Shown: positions 1 to 7,755 of the stretch, piece by piece
Layout of the letters: each line of letters starts with the position of its first letter
Numbering within the stretch: the first letter of the stretch is position 1
Notes under the pieces: model-generated
Told to the model about the DNA's origin: nothing
Databases searched by the model: none
The model's input: only the letters and a program-made list of their open reading frames with translations
Position numbers and translations under genes: made by a program
Source: Magnetococcales bacterium WMHbin3
Lineage (GTDB): Bacteria; Pseudomonadota; Magnetococcia; Magnetococcales; Magnetaquicoccaceae
Direction of reading: 5' to 3'
Length of the DNA: 64,000 nt
Assembly: GCA_002753185.1 (NCBI GenBank)
Contig: PDZX01000006.1
Span: 1 to 64,000 of the forward strand

Positions 1-1239
1 ACCCCGTCTGGGGCCGGAACGCCGCCTGCGGCGACGCGCGGTTCCAGCCGGACGCGGGGTGCCGGAACCCCCTTCCGTCCCCTCCCCCTCGCTCCGTTCC
101 CGAACCGGCTGCTCCCCGGTCTGAACCACGAGCGCGGCTCCGGCCATGACCGGTGGTTTGATCCCCACGCCTCTGCGTCGGCGACGCGCACGCTTGGGCG
201 CGGACTCCGTTGCCCCCCCCTCCTCTTCCGGGGCCGGTGCGACCGGCACGGGCGCGGGCGCTTTCCTGGCCGCATCCCTGGCGACGGGCGGCGGCGTGCC
301 CGCAGTGGGCTTGCCGGTACTCCGCCTCGGCTTGACGACCGGTTTGGGAGGTGGTGCATCCTGGTGCTCCCGCTCCTCCTCCTCTCCGGTCGCGTCAACG
401 GTCGTGGCCGCCCCGGTCAACCGATCGACCGGCATCCGCTCCATGACCCCCTCCCCGAACAGCAGTTCCACCTCCCCCTGCAAAGGGAAAACGGCCCGCA
501 CCATGCCCTCGCGCCCGTCCGGGAGGGTCACACGGCTCTTGACCTTGGGCAGACCCTTGCGCAATTCGAGATAGACATCGTTCTCATAGGCCAGACAACA
601 CATCAAACGGCCACATACCCCGGAAATCCCCTCCGGAGTCAGAGAGAGGTCCTGGTTCTTGGCCATGCGCACGGAAACCGGATGAAACCGGGTGAGGTAT
701 TCCGAACAACACAACACCTTGCCGCAACACCCCAAACCGCACAACAGCTTGCTTTCGTCCCGCACCCCCACGTGCCGCATCTCCACCCGCGCCTTCAACT
801 CGGAGGACAACAGCCGCACCAACTCCCGAAAATCGACCCGCGCCTCGGAGGTGAAATGGATCACCACCCGCGCGCCACCCGCGTGACAGGTGATTTTGGA
901 AAGCTTCATGGAGAGACCGAGCGCACGGATCTTTTCCCGGCACAACAGCCTGGCCCTGCCCTCCAGTTCCTGGTTGGAGTCCATGAGCTTCCGGTCCTTG
1001 TCCGTCAACCGCCGGATCACCTTGCGAATGGGACCCGGAAACGGCTCGGCGGTCAGGGTGAAGAGATGCAATACCTGCCCGATTACCTCGCCATCGCGAA
1101 TCTGCACCACCACCTGATCCCCGACGGCAATCTGCGGCAAGTCGGTTTGCACCCGATAGACCATGCAGGAATCAGGGATCCGCACCCCCACCAGTCGCTT
1201 CCCGGCGGGTCCCGCTTGAGTTTGTTTGACCGTTTCCAT
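1..1239 (-). CDS. ricT: RicT/YaaT-type PSP1-domain protein (3' end off window)
   Basis: The 413 codons visible have no stop, so the C-terminus lies beyond the left edge. The N-terminal ~270 residues form a PSP1 domain with the family's cysteine clusters: CGLGCCGKVLCC followed about 50 residues later by GRLMCC. After that comes a low-complexity Pro/Ala/Lys/Arg-rich tail of about 130 residues (for example KRARRRRRG), probably disordered and basic. In Bacillus, RicT (YaaT) works in the Y-complex that carries Fe-S clusters and affects RNA processing; in Gram-negative bacteria its role is poorly known. The ATG overlaps the holB stop as TGATG, so the gene is translationally coupled to holB, a neighbourhood also seen in Firmicutes (holB-yaaT). 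Family assignment is firm; the cellular role here is inferred. Confidence 0.9.
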   Translation of the reverse strand, partial: METVKQTQAGPAGKRLVGVRIPDSCMVYRVQTDLPQIAVGDQVVVQIRDGEVIGQVLHLFTLTAEPFPGPIRKVIRRLTDKDRKLMDSNQELEGRARLLCREKIRALGLSMKLSKITCHAGGARVVIHFTSEARVDFRELVRLLSSELKARVEMRHVGVRDESKLLCGLGCCGKVLCCSEYLTRFHPVSVRMAKNQDLSLTPEGISGVCGRLMCCLAYENDVYLELRKGLPKVKSRVTLPDGREGMVRAVFPLQGEVELLFGEGVMERMPVDRLTGAATTVDATGEEEEREHQDAPPPKPVVKPRRSTGKPTAGTPPPVARDAARKAPAPVPVAPAPEEEGGATESAPKRARRRRRGVGIKPPVMAGAALVVQTGEQPVRERSEGEGTEGGSGTPRPAGTARRRRRRSGPRRG

Positions 1240-2222
1240 CAAAATGCCGCTCCTTGCATCCGCGCCAGACGAATCAGGATCGCCTCCAGAGTCAAACGGG
1301 GATTGAGATTGAATATGGCAAGCTCGCGCAGCAGCCGCGCAACCTGCGAGGCGGCCTCCAGCAGGGCCTCCACCTCCGGGCGCCGCTCCTCGTCTTGACG
1401 CATGATAACACGAATCCGTTCGGCAAACCACGTCTCCAGTAGCGGCCCCACCAGATCGAAACGATCCGCATGACTCCAATGGGCGCTCACTTCCAGCACC
1501 TCCCACAACCCCAATGCGGGCAGCCCCTCCAGGGCATCCAGGAACTCCCGCCTGGCCGCCATGCTCCCCTGGCCGCTCAAACGCAACGCCTCGCCCACAC
1601 TCCCTCCCGCCAGACGCACCGCCTCCCGGCGCTCGCTCGCGGGGATCGCCGGCGCGACCTGCTCCAGAATGGCCTGGATCGTCGCGTTGTCCAGGGGGGT
1701 GAACCGTTCCTGCCGGCAGCGGGAACGGATGGTGGGCAGCAGCCCGCCGGGCTGGCTGGTGATCAAAATCAGCATGGAACCGGAGGGAGGCTCCTCGAGG
1801 GTCTTGAGCATGGCATTCGCCGAGGCCTCGTTCATCAACGCGGCATCGTCCACGATGGCCACCTTCCAGGCCCCTTCCAGCGGCGTGAAGGCCATGAAAC
1901 GAATCAGATCCCGCACCTGCTCCACGGCGATGCGGGTCTTTTTTTCCAGTACCGACAGGATTTGCAGATCCGGATGCATGGCCCTGGCGCATTTGCGGCA
2001 GGAGGGACAATTCCCGCACCCCGCCATGCCACCATTCCGATCGACGAGCGGCGCGGGACACAACAGGCTCTGCGCCAAGGCCATGGCCACCTGCCGTTTG
2101 CCCACCCCCTCCGGCCCGTGAAACAGCCAGGCATGACCCGGACGCCCCATGGCCAACAACTGCCGCAATCGCCCCACGATCTCGCCATGCCCCCGGATGG
2201 CGTCGAACAACGATGTCGTCAT
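1239..2222 (-). CDS. holB: DNA polymerase III delta' subunit
   Basis: The clamp-loader subunit delta' positions DNA and helps the gamma/tau ATPase load the beta clamp. The 327-residue product begins MTTSLFDAI and carries a P-loop-like GPEGVGKR near residue 30, a zinc-binding cysteine cluster (CGNCPSCRKC, around residue 60), the conserved NAMLKTLEEPP segment and the SRCR sensor motif. Length fits the family. The longer open frame upstream (to 2555) lies inside tmk and is not used: this ATG overlaps the tmk stop as ATGA, and the downstream stop overlaps ricT. It is part of a co-transcribed minus-strand chain. Confidence 0.93.
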   Translation of the reverse strand: MTTSLFDAIRGHGEIVGRLRQLLAMGRPGHAWLFHGPEGVGKRQVAMALAQSLLCPAPLVDRNGGMAGCGNCPSCRKCARAMHPDLQILSVLEKKTRIAVEQVRDLIRFMAFTPLEGAWKVAIVDDAALMNEASANAMLKTLEEPPSGSMLILITSQPGGLLPTIRSRCRQERFTPLDNATIQAILEQVAPAIPASERREAVRLAGGSVGEALRLSGQGSMAARREFLDALEGLPALGLWEVLEVSAHWSHADRFDLVGPLLETWFAERIRVIMRQDEERRPEVEALLEAASQVARLLRELAIFNLNPRLTLEAILIRLARMQGAAF

Positions 2223-2848
2223 GACCGGTACGCCTCCCAGACCGCCTCGGCCACCGCTGCCACCTCTCCGGTCGCGTCGATCACCCGGAAACGCCCCGGC
2301 TGGGAGGCCGCCAACTCCAGAAAACCGGCCCGCACCCGCTGATGGAACGACAATTTTTCTTGTTCGAAACGGTTCTCGCCGCCAGATGCCCGGCCCGCCC
2401 GCGCCAGTCCGGCCCCAGGATCGATGTCCAGCAACAAGGTCCGTTCCGGCAGCAGATCCCCCAGCACGAACCGGTTGAGCAGCGCCAGCCACTCCAGATC
2501 CATGCCCCGGCCAAACCCCTGATAGGCCATGGTGCTGTCGGCGAAACGGTCGCACAACACCACCTCCCCGCGCGCCAGGGCCGGTCGGATCAGACCGCGC
2601 ACGTGCTCGACCCTGGCGGCCAGCATCAACAAAAGCTCCGCGCGGCCATCCAGATCGTCGGGCCGCCCGGTCACCAGCAATGCGCGGATCCGCTCCGCCA
2701 TGAGGGTCCCGCCCGGCTCGCGGGTCAGCGTCACCCTTGCCCCTCCGGCCTGCAACCGTTCGGCCAGCAGGCGCATCTGCGTGCTCTTGCCCGCGCCCTC
2801 GCCCCCCTCGAAGGTGACGAAACGTGGCATGTGCTCAAGGCCGGACAT
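2219..2848 (-). CDS. tmk: Thymidylate kinase (dTMP kinase)
   Basis: Phosphorylates dTMP to dTDP with ATP in the cytosol. The product carries the P-loop FEGGEGAGKST, the DR(F/Y) motif in CDRFADS, and the TREPGGT substrate motif. At 209 residues it has normal length. Two starts are possible: the one given (MSGLEHM...) overlaps the end of mltG by 14 bases and has AAGG a few bases upstream; an internal ATG at 2830 (MPRFVTF) would leave a 4-base gap and better match the usual N-terminus. The stop overlaps the holB ATG. Neighbour holB makes tmk-holB the common proteobacterial arrangement. Confidence 0.95.
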   Translation of the reverse strand: MSGLEHMPRFVTFEGGEGAGKSTQMRLLAERLQAGGARVTLTREPGGTLMAERIRALLVTGRPDDLDGRAELLLMLAARVEHVRGLIRPALARGEVVLCDRFADSTMAYQGFGRGMDLEWLALLNRFVLGDLLPERTLLLDIDPGAGLARAGRASGGENRFEQEKLSFHQRVRAGFLELAASQPGRFRVIDATGEVAAVAEAVWEAYRS

Positions 2849-3842
2849 TGGCCTTGCGCTTCTGGTAGCGGTTCACGTTCTCCTTGTGCTCCTGGAAGGT
2901 GCTGGCAAACACATGGCTGCCATCCCCGCGGGCCACGAAAAACAGCTCGTCGGTTCGCTCCGGGTGCAAGGCGGCGTGAATCGACGCCCGGCCAGGATTG
3001 CAGATCGGCGTCGGCGGCAGACCGGAACGGGTGTAGGTGTTGTACGGCGTGGGCGTGGTCAGATGCTTGCGCGTGATGTCGCCCTGGTAATCGGCAGCGC
3101 CGTAGATGACCGTCGGGTCGCTTTCCAGACGCATGTTGCGGCGAGAACGGTTGTGAAACACCCCGGAAATGCGGCTGCGCTCGCTGGCGGCTCCGGTCTC
3201 CTTTTCGATGATGGAGGCCAGGATCAAGGCTTGCAGGGGGGTGGTCAACTCGATGCCGGGATCCCGGTTCGCCCATTCGCGCTCCAGAGTGGCGCGGGCC
3301 ATGCGGGTCATGCGGACCAACATCTCCTGGGCCGACTCCCCCCGGACGAAGAAATAGGTCTCCGGAAAAAGCCACCCCTCCAGGGTGGGGACATCCGGCG
3401 CCAGTTTTTTCACCCAGGCGACATCCCGGACCAGGGCCGACGCCTCGTTCCACCCCTGCTCTTCCATGCGGGTGGCGACATCGCGCGCGGTCAACCCTTC
3501 CGGGAAGGAAAATCGGTAGCGCACCACATCCCCCTGTTCGAGACGGATGAGGATGCGAGGCGGGGTCTCTCCCTGCTCGAAGCGGTACTCCCCGGCGTGC
3601 AGACGGATGTTCCGGCGGTGAAAATGGGCGAGCAGCACGAACCAGCGCGCCGAGGGGATCACCTGCTCGGCTTCCAGGAACTGGGCGATGCGGGAGAGAT
3701 ACCACTTTTTTTCGATGACCACCCGCCTGGAGGATTCCAGGGGGGTGGTCAGAAAATCGATGAAGAGCAGGGAGAGGATTCCGGTGGCCAGAAAACCGGC
3801 CAGCAGGAGTCCCAGGAGGAGGCGTTGGAGCCGGTTCGTCAA
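2835..3842 (-). CDS. mltG: Endolytic murein transglycosylase MltG
   Basis: A membrane-anchored lytic transglycosylase (YceG family) that cuts nascent glycan strands and is thought to terminate peptidoglycan synthesis. An N-terminal membrane anchor ([16 protein letters not shown], residues ~8-30) is followed by a LysM-like region and the YceG catalytic domain. The catalytic Glu sits in [10 protein letters not shown] and the downstream SDPTVIYG and [14 protein letters not shown] motifs are intact. Length 335 is typical. The start is a TTG at 3842 that overlaps the fabF stop (TTGA), so translation is probably coupled to fabF. No ATG is better placed. Confidence 0.94.
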   Translation of the reverse strand: MTNRLQRLLLGLLLAGFLATGILSLLFIDFLTTPLESSRRVVIEKKWYLSRIAQFLEAEQVIPSARWFVLLAHFHRRNIRLHAGEYRFEQGETPPRILIRLEQGDVVRYRFSFPEGLTARDVATRMEEQGWNEASALVRDVAWVKKLAPDVPTLEGWLFPETYFFVRGESAQEMLVRMTRMARATLEREWANRDPGIELTTPLQALILASIIEKETGAASERSRISGVFHNRSRRNMRLESDPTVIYGAADYQGDITRKHLTTPTPYNTYTRSGLPPTPICNPGRASIHAALHPERTDELFFVARGDGSHVFASTFQEHKENVNRYQKRKANVRP

Positions 3843-5083
3843 TGAAACCGCTTCATGACCAGGGTGGCGTTGGTGCCGCCAAAGCCGAACGAGTTGGACA
3901 AGGCATACTCGATGTTGGCCTCCCTGGCCGTGTTGGGAACGAAGTCCAGGTCACATGCCGGGTCCGGGTCGGTGAGGTTGATGGTGGGTGGGATCACCCC
4001 ATGACGCAACGCCAGAGCGGTGAAGATGGCCTCGACGCCGCCGGCGGCCCCCAGGAGGTGTCCGGTCATGGATTTGGTGGACGAGACCATCAGCTTTTTG
4101 GCGTGTTCGGCCCCGAAGGCCCGTTTGATGGCCAGGGTTTCCATGTGGTCGCCGATGGGGGTGGAGGTGCCATGGGCATTGATGTAGCCGATCCGATCCG
4201 GGGAGATGGCGGCATCCCGGATGGCGACGGTCATGCATTGGGCCGCCCCCTCGCCTTCCGGTTGGGGAGCGGTGATGTGGTAGGCGTCGCCGGACATGCC
4301 GTAGCCGACCACCTCGGCGTAAATTTGGGCGCCGCGTTTTTTGGCCGATTCCAGGGTTTCCAACAGGACCACCCCGGCCCCTTCGGCAATGACGAAGCCA
4401 TCCCTGCCCAGGTCCCAGGGACGCGAGGCGGCGGTGGGGTCGTCGTTGCGGCTGGTGAGCGCCTTGGCCGAGGCGAAACCGCCCACGGCCAGTTCGCAGA
4501 TGGCCGCTTCCGCGCCTCCGGCGAGCATGGCGTCGGCCTCGCCGCGCTTGATGATCCGCATCGCATCGCCGATGGCGTGGGCGCCGGTGGCGCAAGCGGT
4601 CACCACGGCGTGGTTCGGCCCCTTGATGCCGTAGCGGATGGCCACGTGTCCAGAGATCAGGTTGATCAGGGACATGGGGATGAAAAAGGGAGAAATGCGT
4701 CTTGGTCCGCGTTCCTTGAGGAGGAAAGCCTGGTTTTGGATGGCGGTCAACCCGCCGATGCCCGAACCGATGATGACCCCGATGCGATGGGCATTCTCCT
4801 CGCTGACGGTGATGCCGGAATCCTGCCAGGCCAGATGCGCGGCTGCGACGCCGAAGTGCATGAAGAGATCCATTTTTTTGATCTCTTTTTTGTCCACCCA
4901 ATCCTCGGGCTGGAAATCGCGGACCTCTCCGGCGATGCGGCAGGCAAACTCTTCCGCGTTGAAACGGGTGATGGGACCGATGCCGGAGCGACCGGCGGTC
5001 AACCCTTCCCAGACGGGATCGATACCCAGTCCGAGGGGGGTCACCAAGCCGATGCCGGTAATGACCACACGACGATCATCCAC
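3839..5083 (-). CDS. fabF: 3-oxoacyl-[acyl-carrier-protein] synthase II
   Basis: Condenses malonyl-ACP with acyl-ACP in fatty-acid elongation. The 414-residue protein shows the thiolase-fold Cys-His-His triad: Cys in [11 protein letters not shown], His in [11 protein letters not shown] and His in [10 protein letters not shown], plus the C-terminal [11 protein letters not shown] loop. It starts 33 bases after acpP on the same strand, the standard fabG-acpP-fabF order, and its stop overlaps the mltG start. Function is secure. Confidence 0.97.
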   Translation of the reverse strand: MDDRRVVITGIGLVTPLGLGIDPVWEGLTAGRSGIGPITRFNAEEFACRIAGEVRDFQPEDWVDKKEIKKMDLFMHFGVAAAHLAWQDSGITVSEENAHRIGVIIGSGIGGLTAIQNQAFLLKERGPRRISPFFIPMSLINLISGHVAIRYGIKGPNHAVVTACATGAHAIGDAMRIIKRGEADAMLAGGAEAAICELAVGGFASAKALTSRNDDPTAASRPWDLGRDGFVIAEGAGVVLLETLESAKKRGAQIYAEVVGYGMSGDAYHITAPQPEGEGAAQCMTVAIRDAAISPDRIGYINAHGTSTPIGDHMETLAIKRAFGAEHAKKLMVSSTKSMTGHLLGAAGGVEAIFTALALRHGVIPPTINLTDPDPACDLDFVPNTAREANIEYALSNSFGFGGTNATLVMKRFH

Positions 5084-5116
5084 GCTTGATACTCCCTGGT
5101 GGTCTGGACGAAAGGA

Positions 5117-5356
5117 TCAGCCGTCGAGGCTTTTTTTGATGAATTCGATGGCCTGTTTGACGGTGACGATTTTTTCCGCCGCGTCGTCGGAGATTTCGCA
5201 GCCGAACTCTTCCTCCAAAGCCATGACCAGTTCGACGGTGTCCAGGGAGTCGGCCCCCAGATCCTCGACGAAGTTGGCCTCCTCGGTGACTTGGCTGGCT
5301 TCGACGCCCAGTTGTTCCACCACGATTTTCTTGACCCGTTCGGCGATATTGCTCAT
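5117..5356 (-). CDS. acpP: Acyl carrier protein
   Basis: A 79-residue acidic four-helix protein that carries growing acyl chains on a 4'-phosphopantetheine arm. The attachment serine lies in the signature GADSLD, and the [20 protein letters not shown] stretch is canonical. It lies between fabG and fabF on the same strand; the GGAAACC stretch just upstream of the ATG gives a modest ribosome-binding site. Confidence 0.98.
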   Translation of the reverse strand: MSNIAERVKKIVVEQLGVEASQVTEEANFVEDLGADSLDTVELVMALEEEFGCEISDDAAEKIVTVKQAIEFIKKSLDG

Positions 5357-5430
5357 GCTGGGGTTTCCTTTTCGATTGATATCTTTTGGCTGTTGTTAAA
5401 AAAAGGGTTGAAGCGCCGCAAGGGGCGGGA

Positions 5431-6168
5431 TCATCCCATGTACAAGCCTCCATTGACATGGAGGGTTTCACCGGTGATGTAGCCGGCCCGCTCGGAGGCG
5501 AGGAAAGCGACGGCATGGGCCACGTCTTCCGGGGATCCCATGGCGCCCATGGGAATCCTGGAGAGGATAGCCTCTTTTGCCTTGGGATTCAATGCATCCG
5601 TCATGGCGGTTGCGATAAAGCCCGGTGCGACGCAGTTGACGGTGATATTGCGGGAGGCGATTTCCAGTGCGATGCTCTTGGAGAAGCCGACGAGGCCGGC
5701 CTTGGAGGCGACGTAGTTGGCTTGTCCTGGGTTGCCGGTGACGCCCACCACCGAGGAGATATTGACGATGCGGCCGTATCGTGCCTTCATCATGGGTTTC
5801 AGGATCATGCGGGTGAGTTGGAAAACGCTGGTGAGGTTGACGGCCAGGACGCGTTCCCAGTCGGCGAGGGACATGCGGACCAGGAGGGCGTCGCGGGTGA
5901 TGCCGGCGTTGTTGACCAGGATATCGATGCGCCCGAACTTTTCGAGGGTGAGTTTGACCGACTCTTCCAGGCAGGGGAACGAGGTGACATCGGCCTCGAA
6001 CGCCTCGGATTCCGGGGAGATGGCGCGGACTTCCTCCAGGGCTTCGAGGATGCGGATGGACTCGTTGCTGATGAGGACGACCCGTGCGCCCAATTTTGCC
6101 AGATGGATGGCGACCACTCTGCCGATACCGCTGCTGGCGCCCGTGACGATGGCGACCCGATCCCGCAT
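5431..6168 (-). CDS. fabG: 3-oxoacyl-[acyl-carrier-protein] reductase
   Basis: NADPH-dependent reduction of beta-ketoacyl-ACP. This is a 245-residue short-chain dehydrogenase with TGASSGIGR for cofactor binding, NNAG, and the catalytic Ser...Tyr-x-x-x-Lys (NISSVVG ... YVASK). I chose the ATG at 6168 (MRDRVAIVTG) because it sits behind a GAGG element and gives the usual N-terminus; the open frame reaches 6249 but the added residues have no family match. It is the first gene of the minus-strand chain running to ricT. Confidence 0.96.
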   Translation of the reverse strand: MRDRVAIVTGASSGIGRVVAIHLAKLGARVVLISNESIRILEALEEVRAISPESEAFEADVTSFPCLEESVKLTLEKFGRIDILVNNAGITRDALLVRMSLADWERVLAVNLTSVFQLTRMILKPMMKARYGRIVNISSVVGVTGNPGQANYVASKAGLVGFSKSIALEIASRNITVNCVAPGFIATAMTDALNPKAKEAILSRIPMGAMGSPEDVAHAVAFLASERAGYITGETLHVNGGLYMG

Positions 6169-6316
6169 GCTCTTGACCTCGAAACAAAACGTTGTGACAA
6201 GACATTTACAGACCGCGAGCAATTTATCAAAACCGTTCGCCACTGGCAAGGTTTGCCGTGATGCCGTCCGGGCGGGGCGGGAAGGAAGAAAAGATCACCT
6301 GCCCGCGGAATTGCCG

Positions 6317-6345
6317 TTGACCCGTGTTTGAGGCCATGGTAGCAT
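6317..6345 (+). promoter_or_regulatory. Sigma-70-type promoter for tRNA-Val
   Basis: TTGACC and TAGCAT are separated by 17 bases, and the -10 ends 23 bases before the mature tRNA. Spacing is ideal and five of six bases match at -35, four of six at -10. Inferred from consensus only. Confidence 0.55.
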
Positions 6346-6368
6346 CCCCACCCATTCTCCTCAGGTAG

Positions 6369-6443
6369 GGGCGGCTAGCTCAGCGGGAGAGCACTGCCTT
6401 CACACGGCAGGGGTCACAGGTTCAATCCCTGTGCCGCCCACCA
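6369..6443 (+). tRNA. tRNA-Val (anticodon CAC)
   Basis: The acceptor arms GGGCGGC and GCCGCCC pair perfectly. The D arm has AGCTCAGCGGGAGAGC, the anticodon stem is CTGCC/GGCAG with loop TTCACAC giving anticodon CAC, and the T arm is ACAGG-TTCAATC-CCTGT. The 3' CCA is encoded. Decodes GUG valine codons. A promoter and a terminator flank it, so it appears to be a single-gene transcription unit. Confidence 0.97.
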
Positions 6444-6463
6444 TATCAAATCAAGCACCCAAG

Positions 6464-6501
6464 CGGCCTTTTCGGGAATACCGGGAAGGCCGTTTTTCTT
6501 T
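6464..6501 (+). terminator. Intrinsic terminator after tRNA-Val
   Basis: A strong hairpin pairs CGGCCTT with AAGGCCG, extended by inner CGG/CCG pairs, and is followed by TTTTTCTTTT. It lies 20 bases after the tRNA CCA, as expected for a tRNA terminator. Confidence 0.85.
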
Positions 6502-6549
6502 TGGATTCAAGTCCAAGCCCATATCAACGACTCTCTCGACATCCGTTGA

Positions 6550-6792
6550 CTACTTGCGCATCAGAAGAGCGTCAATCGAAATATCCTCATCCACGGATGC
6601 CCAATGAATCCCCACGCCCCCGCCGATGAATCGCCAATTCTTCCGTTGTTCTTCTGTTGCCTCCTGCAATCTCGGAAACCATGCCAAAGGCGCGGCAACC
6701 TCGCGCCCATCGGCCAGCATCACCCGGAGCATGTCCGCTGACACGACAACGTTGACCGCCAGGGGATCATATTCAACCGCTAAAGTGTTCAT
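6550..6792 (-). CDS. DUF2442 domain protein
   Basis: An 80-residue protein with the DUF2442 pattern: a strand pair ending in M-L-x-DGREV, then PLAWFPRL, and a C-terminal IHWASVDEDISIDALL. Function of the family is unsettled; it is often found directly next to DUF4160 genes, as here, and such pairs have been proposed as toxin-antitoxin-like units. The start overlaps the end of the DUF4160 gene by 20 bases, pointing to coupled expression. Whether either partner is toxic cannot be read from sequence. Confidence 0.85.
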   Translation of the reverse strand: MNTLAVEYDPLAVNVVVSADMLRVMLADGREVAAPLAWFPRLQEATEEQRKNWRFIGGGVGIHWASVDEDISIDALLMRK

Positions 6793-7009
6793 GCCATGTC
6801 TCCTCGAAAAATGCTTGCTGCTCTTTGATCATACGGGTAATTTCTGCCAGCTCCTTTCCTTGAAATCCACGTGACCTGGCCAGCATAACCGGATTTAACC
6901 AAAATTTGGCATACCCATCCCCTTTTTCAACATGAATATGGGACGGTTCGTTCCCTTCCAGACGGAAGAAGAAAAATCGGTAGCCATTCTTTCTCAAGAC
7001 AGTCGGCAT
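6773..7009 (-). CDS. DUF4160 domain protein
   Basis: A 78-residue protein starting MPTVLRKNGYRFFFF with the DUF4160 hallmarks: aromatic-rich N-terminus, EPSHIHVEKGDGYAKFWLNP, and a helical C-terminus with a closing WHEHF. The ATG at 7009 follows a GGGGA Shine-Dalgarno element; the open frame extends to 7054 but without a ribosome-binding site. First gene of a two-gene unit with DUF2442. Molecular function is unknown. Confidence 0.85.
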   Translation of the reverse strand: MPTVLRKNGYRFFFFRLEGNEPSHIHVEKGDGYAKFWLNPVMLARSRGFQGKELAEITRMIKEQQAFFEETWHEHFSG

Positions 7010-7232
7010 GCATTTCCCCTGTTCTACCGCCCCATCGTAAAGCCAAGTGCGCATGACGCAGCATAGCAGATAATTTCAATCAATTGCAACAGGTTATCTG
7101 TATGGCGCCAAGGACGTGGGCCATCGGGCACGACATTCTTGCAATGCGGCATGATTTCTTGTGGACGGGATCGGGCCGGATTTGATAACATCATGATGCA
7201 ATTGCGTTCTGTCCAGCAGAGGGAAACCGCTC

Positions 7233-7499
7233 ATGACCACCATTGCCATCCCGTTCGACACGCTGGCCTTTGTGAAGGAATTGGAAAGCGCCGGGGTGCC
7301 GCCTGCCCAAGCCGAAGCCCAGGCCAGGGCGTTGTCCGGCGTGCTGCAAAAGGTGGAAGAAGCGCGGCTCAAGGAGTTGGCCACCAAGGGAGATGTCGAA
7401 GCCGCCAAGGCCGAAACCATCAAATGGACGGCGGGCATGTTCGCGGCTCAGACCGCGTTGATCATCGGCGCCATGCTCGCGGTCATGGCGTTGCGATAG
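7233..7499 (+). CDS. Small coiled-coil, membrane-anchored protein (DUF1640-like)
   Basis: The 88-residue product has an N-terminal motif IPFDTLAFVKELESAGV, an Ala/Gln/Glu-rich helical middle and a C-terminal membrane segment (roughly residues 66-88: WTAGMFAAQTALIIGAMLAVMAL). The N-terminus clearly resembles that of the 188-residue coiled-coil protein at 37669-38235 (AFDTHHFVKQM...), so the two are related, this being a short form without the long coiled coil. AGAGGGAAACCGCTC precedes the ATG. No function is established for the bacterial members; it may simply tether a coiled-coil partner at the membrane. Confidence 0.7.
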   Translation: MTTIAIPFDTLAFVKELESAGVPPAQAEAQARALSGVLQKVEEARLKELATKGDVEAAKAETIKWTAGMFAAQTALIIGAMLAVMALR

Positions 7500-7752
7500 G
7501 CGAACTCCAGCGCCAGTTGCGATTTTCCCACCCCACCCATGCCGGCCACCACGGCCTGAATCACCGCAATCCCCCCTCTGTGCAGCCTGTTTTCGACCTT
7601 TTGCCCGGCATGATCATCCGGTCATGCCAAATCGCCAACAAACCCGCATGCTTCAGGATGATGAGTTGTTTTTCCAGTTCCGCACGCAATTTTTCATCTT
7701 CATGGGCATACGAACAGAATAAACGAATAGGTTCATGCCGCATCGTATCCAT
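7495..7752 (-). pseudogene. Remnant of a TIR / NB-ARC type gene
   Basis: The first ~50 codons from 7752 encode a TIR_2-like start (IRLFCSYAHEDEKLRAELEK, then GLLAIWHDRMIMPG). That frame ends at 7561 after a short nonsense tail. In another frame immediately after it, 7495-7566 encode VVAGMGGVGKSQLALEFAYR, the P-loop start of an NB-ARC ATPase. An intact gene of this kind would have about 100 residues of TIR domain, the ATPase and a repeat domain. Here the end of TIR and everything after the P-loop are gone, so this is a deletion remnant, running into the 3' end of the gene on the other strand. It begins 3 bases after the glycosyltransferase stop. Confidence 0.75.
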
Positions 7753-7755
7753 CCC

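Noticed and set aside
146-1398. Plus-strand open frames across the ricT region
   Set aside because: Pro/Arg/Ser-rich shadows of ricT and holB.
3842-5089. 415-residue plus-strand open frame opposite fabF
   Set aside because: Shadow of fabF produced by GC-rich third positions; low-complexity Gly/Asp-rich product and no ribosome-binding site.
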